From: an uncultured Alphaproteobacteria bacterium
Lineage (GTDB): Bacteria > Pseudomonadota > Alphaproteobacteria > Sphingomonadales > Sphingomonadaceae
Length of the DNA: 64,000 bases
Direction of reading: 5' to 3'
NCBI GenBank assembly: GCA_903934325.1
Contig: CAIZNH010000031.1
Location: forward strand, 62,001-126,000
The position numbers were made by a program, and so were the translations under genes. This document shows, piece by piece, positions 42,332-51,329 of the stretch; position 1 is the stretch's first letter; every line of letters begins with the position of its first letter. The notes under the pieces were generated by a model. The model saw nothing but the letters and a program-made list of their open reading frames with translations, was not told where the DNA came from and made no database searches.

Positions 42332-42423
42332 CCGTTCGCCCTGAGCCTGTCGAAGGGCCGTTCTTCCTTCGCAGCTCAGGTTCAAAAAGAAAAACGGTGC
42401 TTCGACACGCTCAGCACGAACGG
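42332..42423. repeat. Dispersed palindromic repeat, family A (copy 2)
   Basis: CCGTTCGCCCTGAGCCTGTC at one end and GCTTCGACACGCTCAGCACG followed by AACGG at the other. It fills the spacer between the ACAD (42441) and ADH (42322) genes, and on the - strand its last bases (GAACGGAG) form the ADH ribosome binding site. Confidence 0.85.
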
Positions 42424-42440
42424 CAGTTTGATCTTAGTGC

Positions 42441-43778
42441 TTAACGCGCCACGCCCATGTCGCCCGAGCTGAAGCTCTGGGTGTCATTGACCGCCCGGCC
42501 GTGATTGCCGCGCAGGGCGTTGGCCGTCGGCCCGGGGACGGGCGCGTGCTTGGCGAACTCCATGTGCGCGATCGAGCGGGCGTGGACTTCGTCCGGCCCG
42601 TCCGCCAGGCGCAGGGTGCGCTGGTGGGCATAGGCCGAAGCAAGGCCGTAGTCTTCCGACACGCCGCCGCCGCCATGGGCCTGGATCGCATCGTCGATGA
42701 TCTTCAGCGCCATGTTGGGGGCCTGCACCTTGATCATCGCGATTTCCTGCTTGGCCGACTTGTTGCCGACCTTGTCCATCATGTCGGCCGCCTTGAGGCA
42801 GAGCAGGCGGGTCATGTCGATGTCGATGCGGGCGCGCGCCACGCGCTCTTCCCACACCGAGTGCTTGTAGACCGGCTTGCCGAAAGCCTCGCGCTCCTGC
42901 AGGCGGCGGCACATCTTGGCGAGCGCCTCTTCGGCGACCCCGATGGTGCGCATGCAGTGGTGGATGCGGCCCGGCCCGAGGCGGCCTTGCGCGATCTCGA
43001 AGCCGCGCCCTTCGCCCAGCAGGATGTTCGATGCCGGGACGCGCACGTCCTTCATCTCGACTTCCATGTGGCCGTGGGGCGCATCGTCATAGCCGAACAC
43101 CGGCAGGTGGCGCAGGATGGTGACGCCGGGGGTGTCGATCGGCATCAGGATCTGCGATTGCTGCGCATGGCGCTGGGCGTCGGGATTGGTCTTGCCCATC
43201 ACGATCGCGATCTTGCAGCGCGGATCGCCGAGGCCCGAAGACCACCACTTGCGCCCGTTGATCACGTAATGATCGCCGTCGCGCTCGATGCGGGTTTCGA
43301 TGTTCGTCGCGTCGGAGGAGGCGGTGTAGGGCTCGGTCATGAGGAAGGCGGAGCGGATCTCGCCGTTCATCAGCGGACGCAGCCACTGCTCCTTCTGCTC
43401 GCGCGTGCCGTAGCGGTGGAACACTTCCATGTTGCCGGTATCGGGCGCGGAGCAGTTGAACACTTCCGAAGCCCAGCCGAGCCGGCCCATTTCCTCGGCG
43501 CACAGCGCATATTCGAGGTTGGTGAGGCCCGGGCCGTCGAATTCGAAGGTCTCGTCGACATGGTGGTGGCTGTCGTTGCGGGGGGGCATGAAGAGGTTCC
43601 AGATGCCGGCTTCCTTGGCCAGCTTCTTCTTGTCCTCGATGATCTGGATCACCTTCCAGCGATCACCGGCCGCGTCCTGCGCCTTGTAGACATCCATGTT
43701 GGGGCGCACGTGCTGCTCGATGAAATCGCGCACGCGATCGCGCCAATAGGCCTGACGTTCGGTGGGTTCGAAATCCAT
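42441..43778 (-). CDS. Acyl-CoA dehydrogenase (ACAD10/11-like)
   Basis: 445-residue flavoenzyme that introduces an alpha-beta double bond into acyl-CoAs. FAD/substrate motifs: [42 protein letters not shown], and [20 protein letters not shown] near the C-terminus. Pattern matches the ACAD10/11 group, whose partner kinase-like protein is encoded two genes downstream (40164-41234). ATG 43778 (MDFEPTERQ). First of the three-gene - strand unit ACAD-ADH-phosphotransferase. Confidence 0.92.
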   Translation of the reverse strand: MDFEPTERQAYWRDRVRDFIEQHVRPNMDVYKAQDAAGDRWKVIQIIEDKKKLAKEAGIWNLFMPPRNDSHHHVDETFEFDGPGLTNLEYALCAEEMGRLGWASEVFNCSAPDTGNMEVFHRYGTREQKEQWLRPLMNGEIRSAFLMTEPYTASSDATNIETRIERDGDHYVINGRKWWSSGLGDPRCKIAIVMGKTNPDAQRHAQQSQILMPIDTPGVTILRHLPVFGYDDAPHGHMEVEMKDVRVPASNILLGEGRGFEIAQGRLGPGRIHHCMRTIGVAEEALAKMCRRLQEREAFGKPVYKHSVWEERVARARIDIDMTRLLCLKAADMMDKVGNKSAKQEIAMIKVQAPNMALKIIDDAIQAHGGGGVSEDYGLASAYAHQRTLRLADGPDEVHARSIAHMEFAKHAPVPGPTANALRGNHGRAVNDTQSFSSGDMGVAR

Positions 43779-43860
43779 GCGGGGGTTCCTCTCGTCCTCA
43801 ATTGCAATCGAATCTGGGGTTACCGTGGCAGAGCCTCGGGGCTGCGCCAAGCTCTCATTT

Positions 43861-45288
43861 TCAGGGCGGCGGGGTGTCCTGCCGCAGCCTTGCCACGCGC
43901 TCGGCATGGTCGTCCTCGCCCAGCGGAAAGCGCAGGAACACCGTCACCGCGCAGGCCACGAACAGCGCGGTCAGGATGGTGAAGAACAGCATCAGCCGCT
44001 CGATCACCGCCGGATCGACCTGTCCGGGCACGGCATTGTCGGGAAAGCCCACCGCGCTGATCAGCGTGCCGGCGGCAAAGGTGCCGATGCCGGTGACGCA
44101 TTTCTGCATGAACAGGTTGCCAGCGAAGAACAGGCCTTCCTCGCGGTGGCCGGTCTTCATCTCCGAATCCTCGACCACATCGGCCAGCATCGATCCGGTC
44201 AGCATCATCGGGCACACGTTGAAGCCGATCGCCAGCGTCATCAGCAGCAGGAACAGCGGGATCGTCAGCGGATCGCCATTGGCCGGGAACAGGCCGGCAA
44301 GGCGCAGGACGTAAGGCAGTAGTCCGAACACCACCGCGACCATCGCCAGGGCTGCCGCGGCGCGCTTCTTGCCCATGCGGCGCGAGGCAATCGGCGTGAT
44401 GACAAAGGCCATCACCACACCCGCCAGCAAGGTCACCGGCCACAGCGACAGGGCCCAGCCGGGAAACTCCCAGACATAGGTCTGCATATAGGTGCTGGTG
44501 GCAAAGTTCAGGCCCTGGTTGGCATAGGCAAACACGCCCGCCCCCATCAGCGTGAGGAAGGCCGGGTTGCGCAAGGTGCGGCGCATCGCGCGCAGTTCCT
44601 CGCCCAGCGGCAGGCGCGGGGGGAGCTTGGCGGGCGGCTTGGCGAGAGCGCGGTGCGTGCCCAGCGCGACCGTGAGGATCGCCAGCACCATCAGGATCAC
44701 ACCCGACCACGCATAGGCCTGATACCCCTCGCGCCGCAGCAGGCCCGCAGGTTGTTCCGGCGTCGGCGCAAGGAACACGGCATAGGCCAGCCACAGCAGG
44801 AACAGGCCGCCGATCCAGCCGAACAGGAAGCGGTAGCGGATCACATCGGTGCGCTCGTGATAGTCCTGCGTGATCTCGGGCAGCATCGCCAGCGAGGGCA
44901 CTTCATTGAGCGCAATCGCGGTGCGCACCAGAATGGCCGAACAGGTGAGATAGACCAGCATCCCGGTCTGGCCCCAATCGGGCGGGTTCCATAGCATGAA
45001 CCACGACAGGCCGACCGGCAGCAGCGAGGCGTAGAGCCACGGGTGGCGCCTCCCCCAGCGGGTGTTGGTGCGATCGGAAAGGTGGCCGATCACGGGATCG
45101 ACAAAAGCATCGATGATCAGCGCCAGCATCACCGCCAGCCCCACCAGATCGGCGGGCAGGCCCATCACCTGATTATAGAAGATCAGCAGGAAGACCGCGA
45201 AACCATTGTCCTTGATGCCATAGGCGATCGAGCCGACCCCGTAGGCAAGCTTGAGCCGATAGGACACCTTCGCGGCAGCCACGCTCAC
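43861..45288 (-). CDS. MFS transporter, GPH (glycoside-pentoside-hexuronide) type
   Basis: About 475 residues, 12 membrane helices. [20 protein letters not shown] (TM1) and [23 protein letters not shown] (loop 2-3 with the GPH signature DRT-x-TRWGRRRP) identify the family of Na+/H+ symporters for sugars and other solutes. ATG starts are lacking; the GTG at 45288 ([13 protein letters not shown]) is the most plausible start, with another GTG at 45282. Placement between acyl-CoA genes suggests import of a substrate catabolised by this block; the solute is unknown. Confidence 0.82.
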   Translation of the reverse strand: MSVAAAKVSYRLKLAYGVGSIAYGIKDNGFAVFLLIFYNQVMGLPADLVGLAVMLALIIDAFVDPVIGHLSDRTNTRWGRRHPWLYASLLPVGLSWFMLWNPPDWGQTGMLVYLTCSAILVRTAIALNEVPSLAMLPEITQDYHERTDVIRYRFLFGWIGGLFLLWLAYAVFLAPTPEQPAGLLRREGYQAYAWSGVILMVLAILTVALGTHRALAKPPAKLPPRLPLGEELRAMRRTLRNPAFLTLMGAGVFAYANQGLNFATSTYMQTYVWEFPGWALSLWPVTLLAGVVMAFVITPIASRRMGKKRAAAALAMVAVVFGLLPYVLRLAGLFPANGDPLTIPLFLLLMTLAIGFNVCPMMLTGSMLADVVEDSEMKTGHREEGLFFAGNLFMQKCVTGIGTFAAGTLISAVGFPDNAVPGQVDPAVIERLMLFFTILTALFVACAVTVFLRFPLGEDDHAERVARLRQDTPPP

Positions 45289-45431
45289 CCGCGCGGCCCC
45301 CGTGCGCTTACGATCCCGGACAAATGTCTCTCTCCCATTTTCAGTTGCGAACCTAGACCGATTGGCCCCCGCGTCAATCGCCCCGTCACCGCCCCTGCGC
45401 CTGACGCTACGGCATCCTTCCAAGCGCGAAG

Positions 45432-45475
45432 GACGCTTGCAGCGTCACGCGAAATGCTCCTAACGTAAGCGTCAA
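45432..45475. promoter_or_regulatory. Candidate operators in the divergent GPH/acyl-CoA dehydrogenase region
   Basis: Two palindromic sites lie between the divergent genes: a perfect GACGCT-TGC-AGCGTC (45432-45446), and CTAACGTAAGCGTCAA (45460-45475), an imperfect palindrome of the TTGACG-N4-CGTTAG kind. The latter resembles acyl-CoA-regulator sites (for example LiuR/PsrA-like) in proteobacteria. The second lies 27 bp before the ACAD start at 45503. Confidence 0.45.
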
Positions 45476-45502
45476 GTGAGAGACGAGAGAGGAGAGTCGG
45501 TT

Positions 45503-46696
45503 ATGGCCGATCTTGCACAATTCCGTGACGAAACCCGCGCGTGGCTGGAGGCAAACTGTCCGCCCGAAATGCGCGAACCTGTGCGTGACGAGAGCGACAT
45601 CTACTGGGGCGGCCGCCGCGCCACCTTCAAGAATGATGCCCAGAAGGCGTGGCTCGAAGCCTGCGTCGCCAAGGGCTACACCGTGCCGGCATGGCCCAAG
45701 GAATATGGCGGCGCGGGGCTGTCGCCTGCCGAGGCCAAGGTGCTGCGCGAGGAAATGGGCCGCATCGGCGCGCGCCCGCCGCTTTCCTCCTTCGGCATCT
45801 GGATGCTCGGCCCGGCGCTGCTGCACTTCGGCACCGAGGGGCAGAAGCAGCGCTTCCTCAATGAAATCGCACGCGGCGAAATCCGCTGGTGTCAGGGCTA
45901 TTCCGAGCCGGGCTCGGGCTCGGACCTCGTCTCGCTCCAGACCTTCGGGGAAGACAAGGGCGATTCCTGGGTGGTGAACGGCAGCAAGATCTGGACCTCC
46001 TATGCCGATCACGCCGACTGGATCTTCTGCCTTGTCCGCACCGACAGGCAAGACAAGTATCAGGGCATCACCTTCATGCTCTTCGACATGGCATCAGAAG
46101 GCGTGACGACCAAGCCGATCAAGCTGATCTCCGGCTCCTCGCCCTTCTGCGAGACCTTCTTCGACAATGTCGCCGTGCCCAAGTCCTATGGCGAGGACAT
46201 TCCCGCCTATGTCGGCACCATCAATCGCGGCTGGGACGTCGCCAAATATCTGCTCGGCCACGAGCGCGAGATGATCTCGGGCGCCGATAATGGCGAGCGC
46301 GCTGCGGCCATCGGCGCGATGATGAAGCGCCATGCGGCCAAGCTTGGCGATGATCTCGATCCGGTGCTGCGGGCGGAACTGGCGATGTTCGACGTCGACT
46401 CGCTCGCCTACACCGCGATGGGCGAGAAGTTTTTGGACGAGATCAAGGTCGGCAAGGCGCACCCCGCCCAGCCGAACATGATGAAATATGCCGGCACCGA
46501 GCTGAACAAGCGCCGCCACGAGCTGATGATGGCGGTGGGCGGCTCGCGCAGCCTTGAGTGGGAGAGCGAGGCGACCGAGGGCGGCAAGCCGTCCAAGAAC
46601 TGGCTGCGCACCAAGGCGAACTCGATCGAAGGCGGCACCTCGGAAGTCATGCTCAACGTGATTTCCAAGCGCATCCTCGATCTGCCGGGGGCTTAA
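45503..46696 (+). CDS. Acyl-CoA dehydrogenase, subunit 1 of a pair
   Basis: 397-residue FAD-dependent dehydrogenase. Substrate/flavin motifs: CQGYSEPGSGSDLVSLQTFG, GSKIWTSYADHADWIFCLVRTD and the C-terminal NSIEGGTSEVMLNVISKRIL. Normal ACAD length. SD GGAGAGTCGG precedes ATG 45503. A second, more divergent ACAD follows at 46803 after a palindromic repeat. Adjacent unequal ACAD genes are typical of heteromeric acyl-CoA dehydrogenases for bulky or steroid-like substrates, an inference here. Confidence 0.92.
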   Translation: MADLAQFRDETRAWLEANCPPEMREPVRDESDIYWGGRRATFKNDAQKAWLEACVAKGYTVPAWPKEYGGAGLSPAEAKVLREEMGRIGARPPLSSFGIWMLGPALLHFGTEGQKQRFLNEIARGEIRWCQGYSEPGSGSDLVSLQTFGEDKGDSWVVNGSKIWTSYADHADWIFCLVRTDRQDKYQGITFMLFDMASEGVTTKPIKLISGSSPFCETFFDNVAVPKSYGEDIPAYVGTINRGWDVAKYLLGHEREMISGADNGERAAAIGAMMKRHAAKLGDDLDPVLRAELAMFDVDSLAYTAMGEKFLDEIKVGKAHPAQPNMMKYAGTELNKRRHELMMAVGGSRSLEWESEATEGGKPSKNWLRTKANSIEGGTSEVMLNVISKRILDLPGA

Positions 46697-46710
46697 CAAC
46701 ACAACATAGC

Positions 46711-46786
46711 TCGTCATCCCCGCGCAGGCGGGGATCCATCCCGCCATCGAACGCGGATGGACCCCTGCCTGCGCAGGGGTGACGGA
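46711..46786. repeat. Dispersed palindromic repeat, family C
   Basis: CGTCATCCCCGCGCAGGCGGGGATCCA at one end (CCCCGC/GCGGGG stem) and TGGACCCCTGCCTGCGCAGG GGTGACG at the other, mutually complementary at the ends. It fills the spacer between the two ACAD genes, and the next gene's SD (GAGGAGGG) starts 5 bp beyond it. Confidence 0.8.
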
Positions 46787-46802
46787 ATAAGAGGAGGGAA
46801 GA

Positions 46803-47942
46803 ATGCCCCTGTATCACAATGAAGATCAGGCCATGCTGGCCGATACCGCGCGCGGCTTCATGGCCGACGAAGGCAACATCGCCAAACAGCTGCGCCACTG
46901 GCGCGATCGCAATTGCAAGGACGGCTTCGGCCACGGCCTCTGGAAGCAGATGGCCGAAATGGGCTTCACCGGGATGCTGGTGGACGAGGCCGATGGCGGG
47001 CTCGGCATGGGCCATGTCGAGGCCGGGATCGTGCTCGAGGAAATCGGCCGCAACCTGACGCCTTCGCCCTTCCTCACCTCCTCGGTGCTCGCCGCCACTG
47101 CATTGAAGCACGGCTCGGACGATCTGAAGGGGCGCTACCTGCCCGGCCTGATCGCGGGCGAGAGCGTGTTTGCGGTCGCGATTGACGAGACTGCCAAGCA
47201 CCGTCCCTCGCGCATCGCCACCCGCGCTGAAAAGTCGGGCAACGGCTTCCGCCTGACCGGTTCCAAGAGCTTCGTCATTCAGGGCGCCAGCTCGGACATG
47301 ATCGTGGTCGCCGCGCGCACCTCGGGCAGCGATGAAGATGCCGACGGGATCACCCTCTTCGCTGTCCCCAAGGATGCGGCGGGCATGAGCCACGATAGCG
47401 TGCGTCTGGTCGACAGCTCGATGGCGACCCACACGAAGTTCGACGGGGTCGAACTGGATGGCGACGCTGTGATCGGCGAGATCGACGGCGGGCGCGCCGT
47501 GCTCGATGCCATGCTGCTCGCTGGCCGCGTCGGCGCGGCAGCCGAGGGCGTGGGCGTGGCCCGCGGCGCGATGGACATGACGGTCGATTACCTGAAGCAG
47601 CGCAAGCAGTTCGGGCGGCTGATCGGCGAGTTCCAGGCGCTCCAGAACCGCGCCAGCCACCTCTATTCTGAAGTCGAGATCGCCCGCGCGGTCACCATCA
47701 AGGCGCAGCAGCTGCTCGATGCCGGCGCGCCGAGCGCCGAGCTGATGGCGAGCGTCGCCAAGGCCAAGGTCGCCAAGACCGCGCGCCTTGCGGTGCAGGA
47801 AGGCGTGCAGATGCACGGCGGCATCGGCATGACCGACGAATACGACATCGGCCTCTACATGAAGCGCGACCGCGCGCTGGCCGAATTCCTCGGCGATGCC
47901 TTCTTCCACGCGAACCGCGTGGCCACCTTGAGCGGATATTGA
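46803..47942 (+). CDS. Acyl-CoA dehydrogenase, subunit 2 of a pair
   Basis: 379 residues, ACAD fold. N-terminal domain with MGFTGMLVDEADGGLGMGHV; middle domain GFRLTGSKSFVIQGASSDMIVVAA; C-terminal domain QKGVQMHGGIGMTDEYDIGLYMKR-like sequence (seen as VQMHGGIGMTDEYDIG). The middle-domain flavin motif is less canonical than in its neighbour (45503), as expected for the partner subunit in a heteromer. SD GAGGAGGGAAGA. Followed after 4 bp by an SDR, so the three are likely one operon. Confidence 0.88.
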   Translation: MPLYHNEDQAMLADTARGFMADEGNIAKQLRHWRDRNCKDGFGHGLWKQMAEMGFTGMLVDEADGGLGMGHVEAGIVLEEIGRNLTPSPFLTSSVLAATALKHGSDDLKGRYLPGLIAGESVFAVAIDETAKHRPSRIATRAEKSGNGFRLTGSKSFVIQGASSDMIVVAARTSGSDEDADGITLFAVPKDAAGMSHDSVRLVDSSMATHTKFDGVELDGDAVIGEIDGGRAVLDAMLLAGRVGAAAEGVGVARGAMDMTVDYLKQRKQFGRLIGEFQALQNRASHLYSEVEIARAVTIKAQQLLDAGAPSAELMASVAKAKVAKTARLAVQEGVQMHGGIGMTDEYDIGLYMKRDRALAEFLGDAFFHANRVATLSGY

Positions 47943-47946
47943 TCAC

Positions 47947-48756
47947 ATGGACATTCAATCACTTTTCAGCCTCGAAGGCCGCGTTGCCCTCGTCACCGGC
48001 GGCAGCCGCGGGATCGGCAAGATGTTCGTCGAAGGCCTGCTCGCGGCGGGCTGCGCACGGGTCTATATCTCGGCGCGCAAGATCGAGCAGATGCAGGCGA
48101 CCATCGACGAGTTTGGCGCTGATCGCGTGATCGGTATCCCCGCCGATCTCAGCCAGATGGACGGCATGGTGAGCCTCGCCAACGAGATGAAGGCGCGCGA
48201 GAGCCATCTCGATATCCTCATCAACAATGCCGGTGCTGCCTGGGGCCAGCCCTATCTCGAATTCTCCGAGGCCGGCTGGCACCGGACGATGGACCTCAAC
48301 GTCAAGACGCCTTTCTTCCTGACGCAGAAGCTCCACGATCTGCTGGTCGCAGGCGGCAAGCAGGGGCATCCGGCCAAGGTGATCCATGTCTCCTCGATTG
48401 ACGGGCAGCGGATCAATCCGTGGGAAACCTATGCCTATCAGGCCTCCAAGGCGGGCGTGATCCAGCTGACGCGGCGCATGGCTGCGCGGCTGATCCAGGA
48501 CAATATCGTCGTCACCTCGATCGCGCCGGGGGCCTTCCCGTCCGAGATGAACCGCGCCGCCAAGGACGCGCCCGATGCTTCGGCGAGCGGCATCCCCGCC
48601 AAGCGCATCGGCACGGCCGAGGACATGGCCGCGGCCGCGATCTACCTGTGCAGCCGCGCGGGCGATTATGTGGTGGGCGAGACGCTGACCGTGGACGGCG
48701 GCGTGGTCAACGCCCACCTGCCGAGCCACTTCGCCGATCCGGGCGGCGGCCACTAA
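47947..48756 (+). CDS. SDR family oxidoreductase
   Basis: 269-residue classical short-chain dehydrogenase. TGGSRGIG (about 17-24) binds NAD(P); NNAGAAWG, the catalytic serine in VIHVSSIDGQ and YQASK (Tyr-x-x-x-Lys) follow; PGAFPSEM and TVDGGVVNAHLPSHF close the protein. Similar to 3-oxoacyl reductase/rhamnolipid RhlG-like SDRs. Third gene of the ACAD-ACAD-SDR operon, so it likely reduces or oxidises a hydroxyacyl-CoA intermediate. Confidence 0.92.
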   Translation: MDIQSLFSLEGRVALVTGGSRGIGKMFVEGLLAAGCARVYISARKIEQMQATIDEFGADRVIGIPADLSQMDGMVSLANEMKARESHLDILINNAGAAWGQPYLEFSEAGWHRTMDLNVKTPFFLTQKLHDLLVAGGKQGHPAKVIHVSSIDGQRINPWETYAYQASKAGVIQLTRRMAARLIQDNIVVTSIAPGAFPSEMNRAAKDAPDASASGIPAKRIGTAEDMAAAAIYLCSRAGDYVVGETLTVDGGVVNAHLPSHFADPGGGH

Positions 48757-48782
48757 GGCCCGTCAGCCCCCGCACGACAAGA

Positions 48783-48812
48783 GGCCCACACCCCCGCAAA
48801 GGGATGTGGGCC
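48783..48812 (+). terminator. Hairpin after the ACAD-ACAD-SDR operon
   Basis: GGCCCACA (48783-48790) pairs with TGTGGGCC (48805-48812). No T-run follows. Further GC-rich palindromes (GGACCCCCGGGTCC near 48868-48881) lie in the same 272-bp gap before the Crp/Fnr gene, which otherwise holds no gene and presumably its promoter. Confidence 0.5.
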
Positions 48813-49028
48813 AGGGAGACGTTGGGGGGAACCCCTCCGTCCGGGTCGCACCGTTTAGGTCGTGTCCGGACCCCCGGGTCCGGTCTTGCCCCCCATGTGC
48901 CGCGCCGGCATGGCCCTGTCTGTGATGGCCATCACGGATTTGCAGGCCCCATGCATTTACAAGGCAGGGCCAGGCTGGTTGCAGGTGTATAGCCGGCTCG
49001 CGATCGCGGCAGATGGGAGTTGCAGACC

Positions 49029-49727
49029 ATGGACACCCTCGACGAGCTCATCGCCCGGCTTCAACCCGACACGCTGCTGCGTGCGCTCGCGCCCGACCAA
49101 CTCCAGACGCTGCTGCGCGAGGCCAACCGCCGCGAATTGCGTTCCGGCGAGACGATCATCTCGCAGGGCGACGAGAACGGCGATTTCGCGGTGGTGGTGC
49201 TGGCCGGCGGTCTCAAGATCACCATGGTCAGCGCCAGCGGGCGCGAGATTATCCTCAACTATTGCGGCCCGGGCGAGCTGGTGGGGGAAATCGCCATGCT
49301 CGACAGCGGCCCGCGCACGGCGACCGTGACGGCGGCTGTCCCCTCGACCGTGGTGCTCCTGCCCTCGCACACCTTCCTCGCCGCGGCGACCGCAAATGCC
49401 GCCTCGGCCGCCGGCGTGATGCGCGAGCTCGCACGGCGGGTGCGCCAGCTCAATCTCGTGATCGAGAGCGACCGCACCTTCTCGATGGCCCCGCGCCTCG
49501 CCCGCGCGATTGAACGGCTGATCGACACCGACAGCGCCGACGGGCGGCTGCGCTACGATCCGAGCCAGAGCGATCTCGGCGCCTTTGCCGGCCTTGCGCG
49601 GGAAAATGTCAGCCGCCTGCTGTCCGACTGGGAAGCGCAAGGGATCATCGCCCGTACCGGCCGGACCTTGCAGGTGCGCGACCGTGCCTATCTCCAGGCG
49701 CTCGCCGAATTCGGCGACGAGGCCTGA
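49029..49727 (+). CDS. Crp/Fnr family transcriptional regulator
   Basis: 232 residues. N-terminal cyclic-nucleotide-binding-like domain (GETIISQGDENGDFAVVVLAG and GPGELVGEIAMLDSGPRTATV) and a C-terminal winged helix-turn-helix (LGAFAGLARENVSRLLSDWEAQGII, recognition helix ENVSRLLSDW). No N-terminal Fnr-type cysteine cluster is present, so it is not an oxygen-sensing Fnr. Ligand unknown. ATG 49029 follows GGGAG with 9-nt spacing; a TTG at 49020 is less likely. Confidence 0.9.
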   Translation: MDTLDELIARLQPDTLLRALAPDQLQTLLREANRRELRSGETIISQGDENGDFAVVVLAGGLKITMVSASGREIILNYCGPGELVGEIAMLDSGPRTATVTAAVPSTVVLLPSHTFLAAATANAASAAGVMRELARRVRQLNLVIESDRTFSMAPRLARAIERLIDTDSADGRLRYDPSQSDLGAFAGLARENVSRLLSDWEAQGIIARTGRTLQVRDRAYLQALAEFGDEA

Positions 49728-49770
49728 GGCCGGATTTCACGGACAGGCAAAGGGCTCTCGGAGCGCTCCC

Positions 49771-51135
49771 TTACGCGCCCAGGCAGGCGTCGAGCGCGTC
49801 GTGGAAATGCTGCACCCGGCTTTCCTCGTCGCTTAGCCACACGCGCTGAAAACCGCTCGAGGCCATGCCCTGCTGCACCCGGGCGAGCAGCGAGATATCC
49901 TCGTCGATCGTCACCGTCATGGTCTTGCGGCCCGCGATGATATCCTCGTGGGTGAAGCTGTCGCGCTCGGGACGGCGGTAATCGGCGGGACGCGGGCCGT
50001 TGAGGCGGAAGTGGGTGCCGATCTCGGGATCATCGCCATCACCCTTGCGGCGGGCAGCGGCGGCATCCTCCTCGCGCCCGTGGAACTGCACCAGCGTGAT
50101 CATGTCGAACTGGCTCTTGCCCGGATCATCCGCATCGGGGTGCGAGCGCATCAGCCACGCGCTTTCGGGTGTCACCGACAGGATGATGTTGGGGAACAGG
50201 TTGAACTGCCAGATATCACTCAGCTGCGCGTCGCTGAAATCGTCATAGGCCAGCCCCTGCGCCTGCGCGATCGCGCGCTTGGCCTGTTGCAGCGCGGGGC
50301 GCACCGCCTCCACCCGCCCGCGATAATCCTCCGGATCGAGCCCAAGCGCCTGCAACTGCATCGACAGCATGTCGGTCGGCACCTCGGGCGTGGGAAAGCC
50401 CGAATCCGTCACGCCTCCGGGGACGTAGACGGCGGTGTGGCCGGACGCGAACAGCTCGAAGGGCGCGGTCGCGCATTCGAACATCCGCCGGTGGATCGGG
50501 TGGATGAAGGGGACGTGATAGAGCTCGGCGAAATTGTCGAGGATCGCCTTCCAGTTGCAGGTGTGGGAGACGCTCTGGTCATTGGTGATGCTCATCGCCT
50601 CGATCCGGTAGGGCGCGAGGAGATCGTGCACGGGGCCGAGGAATTCGCGCAAGGCCATGCCCCCGGGCGTCAGCCGCACGAAGACGAGGCCGAGCGCCTC
50701 CTCCACCTCCACCGCCTGCAACGCCAGCTCGTCCTTGGGCAGGCCGTTGGAAAAGCGCCCCGCGCCCGGCACGCCCTGCAGGCTGCCGTCGAGACCATAG
50801 GCCCAGGCGTGATAGGGGCAGACGAACTTGCGCAAGGTTCCGAAAGGCTCGCTCACCAACCGCGTGCCGCGATGGGTGCAGGCATTGTGCATGGCGCGCA
50901 AGCCTCCGTCGATGCCACGCGCGACGATCAGGCTTTCCGCGCCGATTTCGAAGGTGATGAACTGCCCCGGCGCTGCCACATCGCAGGCAAGGCCTGCGAC
51001 GAGCCATGTCTTGGCCCACATCTCGGTGCGCTCGCGCTCCATCCATTCGCGCGCAAGATACCGGTGCTTGTCGAAATTGCGGATCGGGATCGGCGACGTG
51101 TCGGGCGCATGGGGGCGCGGACTGGTGGCGGGCAT
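49771..51135 (-). CDS. Rieske aromatic-ring-hydroxylating dioxygenase alpha subunit
   Basis: 454-residue oxygenase component. Rieske 2Fe-2S motif C86-x-H88 and C106-x2-H109 (CTHRG and CPYH). The mononuclear iron site is represented by NFAELYHVPFIHP (His207, His212). The GTG/TIDEDISLLARVQQGMAS region at the C-terminus is also typical. No ferredoxin or reductase gene is adjacent, so the electron-transfer partners are elsewhere. Substrate unknown. ATG 51135 (MPATSPRP) has GGGAGAGAGCC upstream. Convergent with the Crp/Fnr gene. Confidence 0.9.
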   Translation of the reverse strand: MPATSPRPHAPDTSPIPIRNFDKHRYLAREWMERERTEMWAKTWLVAGLACDVAAPGQFITFEIGAESLIVARGIDGGLRAMHNACTHRGTRLVSEPFGTLRKFVCPYHAWAYGLDGSLQGVPGAGRFSNGLPKDELALQAVEVEEALGLVFVRLTPGGMALREFLGPVHDLLAPYRIEAMSITNDQSVSHTCNWKAILDNFAELYHVPFIHPIHRRMFECATAPFELFASGHTAVYVPGGVTDSGFPTPEVPTDMLSMQLQALGLDPEDYRGRVEAVRPALQQAKRAIAQAQGLAYDDFSDAQLSDIWQFNLFPNIILSVTPESAWLMRSHPDADDPGKSQFDMITLVQFHGREEDAAAARRKGDGDDPEIGTHFRLNGPRPADYRRPERDSFTHEDIIAGRKTMTVTIDEDISLLARVQQGMASSGFQRVWLSDEESRVQHFHDALDACLGA

Positions 51136-51287
51136 GGCTCTCTCCCGGCTGTCTGGCAGCGATGGCGCAGGGTAAGCCTGCAAGGCGCTTTGCCAGAACT
51201 GGCGAATGAAGCAGGGGACGAGCGCACTTGCGGGCGCGCTGCCGTCCCTGCTAGCCTTGCGTCAGGGAGACAGGGGAGGGGATCACC

Positions 51288-51329
51288 ATGCATCACGGCA
51301 CCATCGCTGCGGGGCGCAGCGCAGCATGA
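51288..51329 (+). CDS. 13-residue leader peptide ORF coupled to the aquaporin gene
   Basis: A very strong SD (GGGGAGGGGATCACC) precedes ATG CAT CAC GGC and an ORF MHHGTIAAGRSAA whose TGA overlaps the aquaporin ATG as ATGA. The aquaporin itself has no comparable SD of its own. This is the classic arrangement for translational coupling through a leader peptide, though a chance frame cannot be excluded. Confidence 0.55.
   Translation: MHHGTIAAGRSAA

Noticed and set aside
48850..49028. Possible gene between the SDR and the Crp/Fnr gene
   Set aside because: Only GC-rich palindromes and no SD/start with a plausible product.
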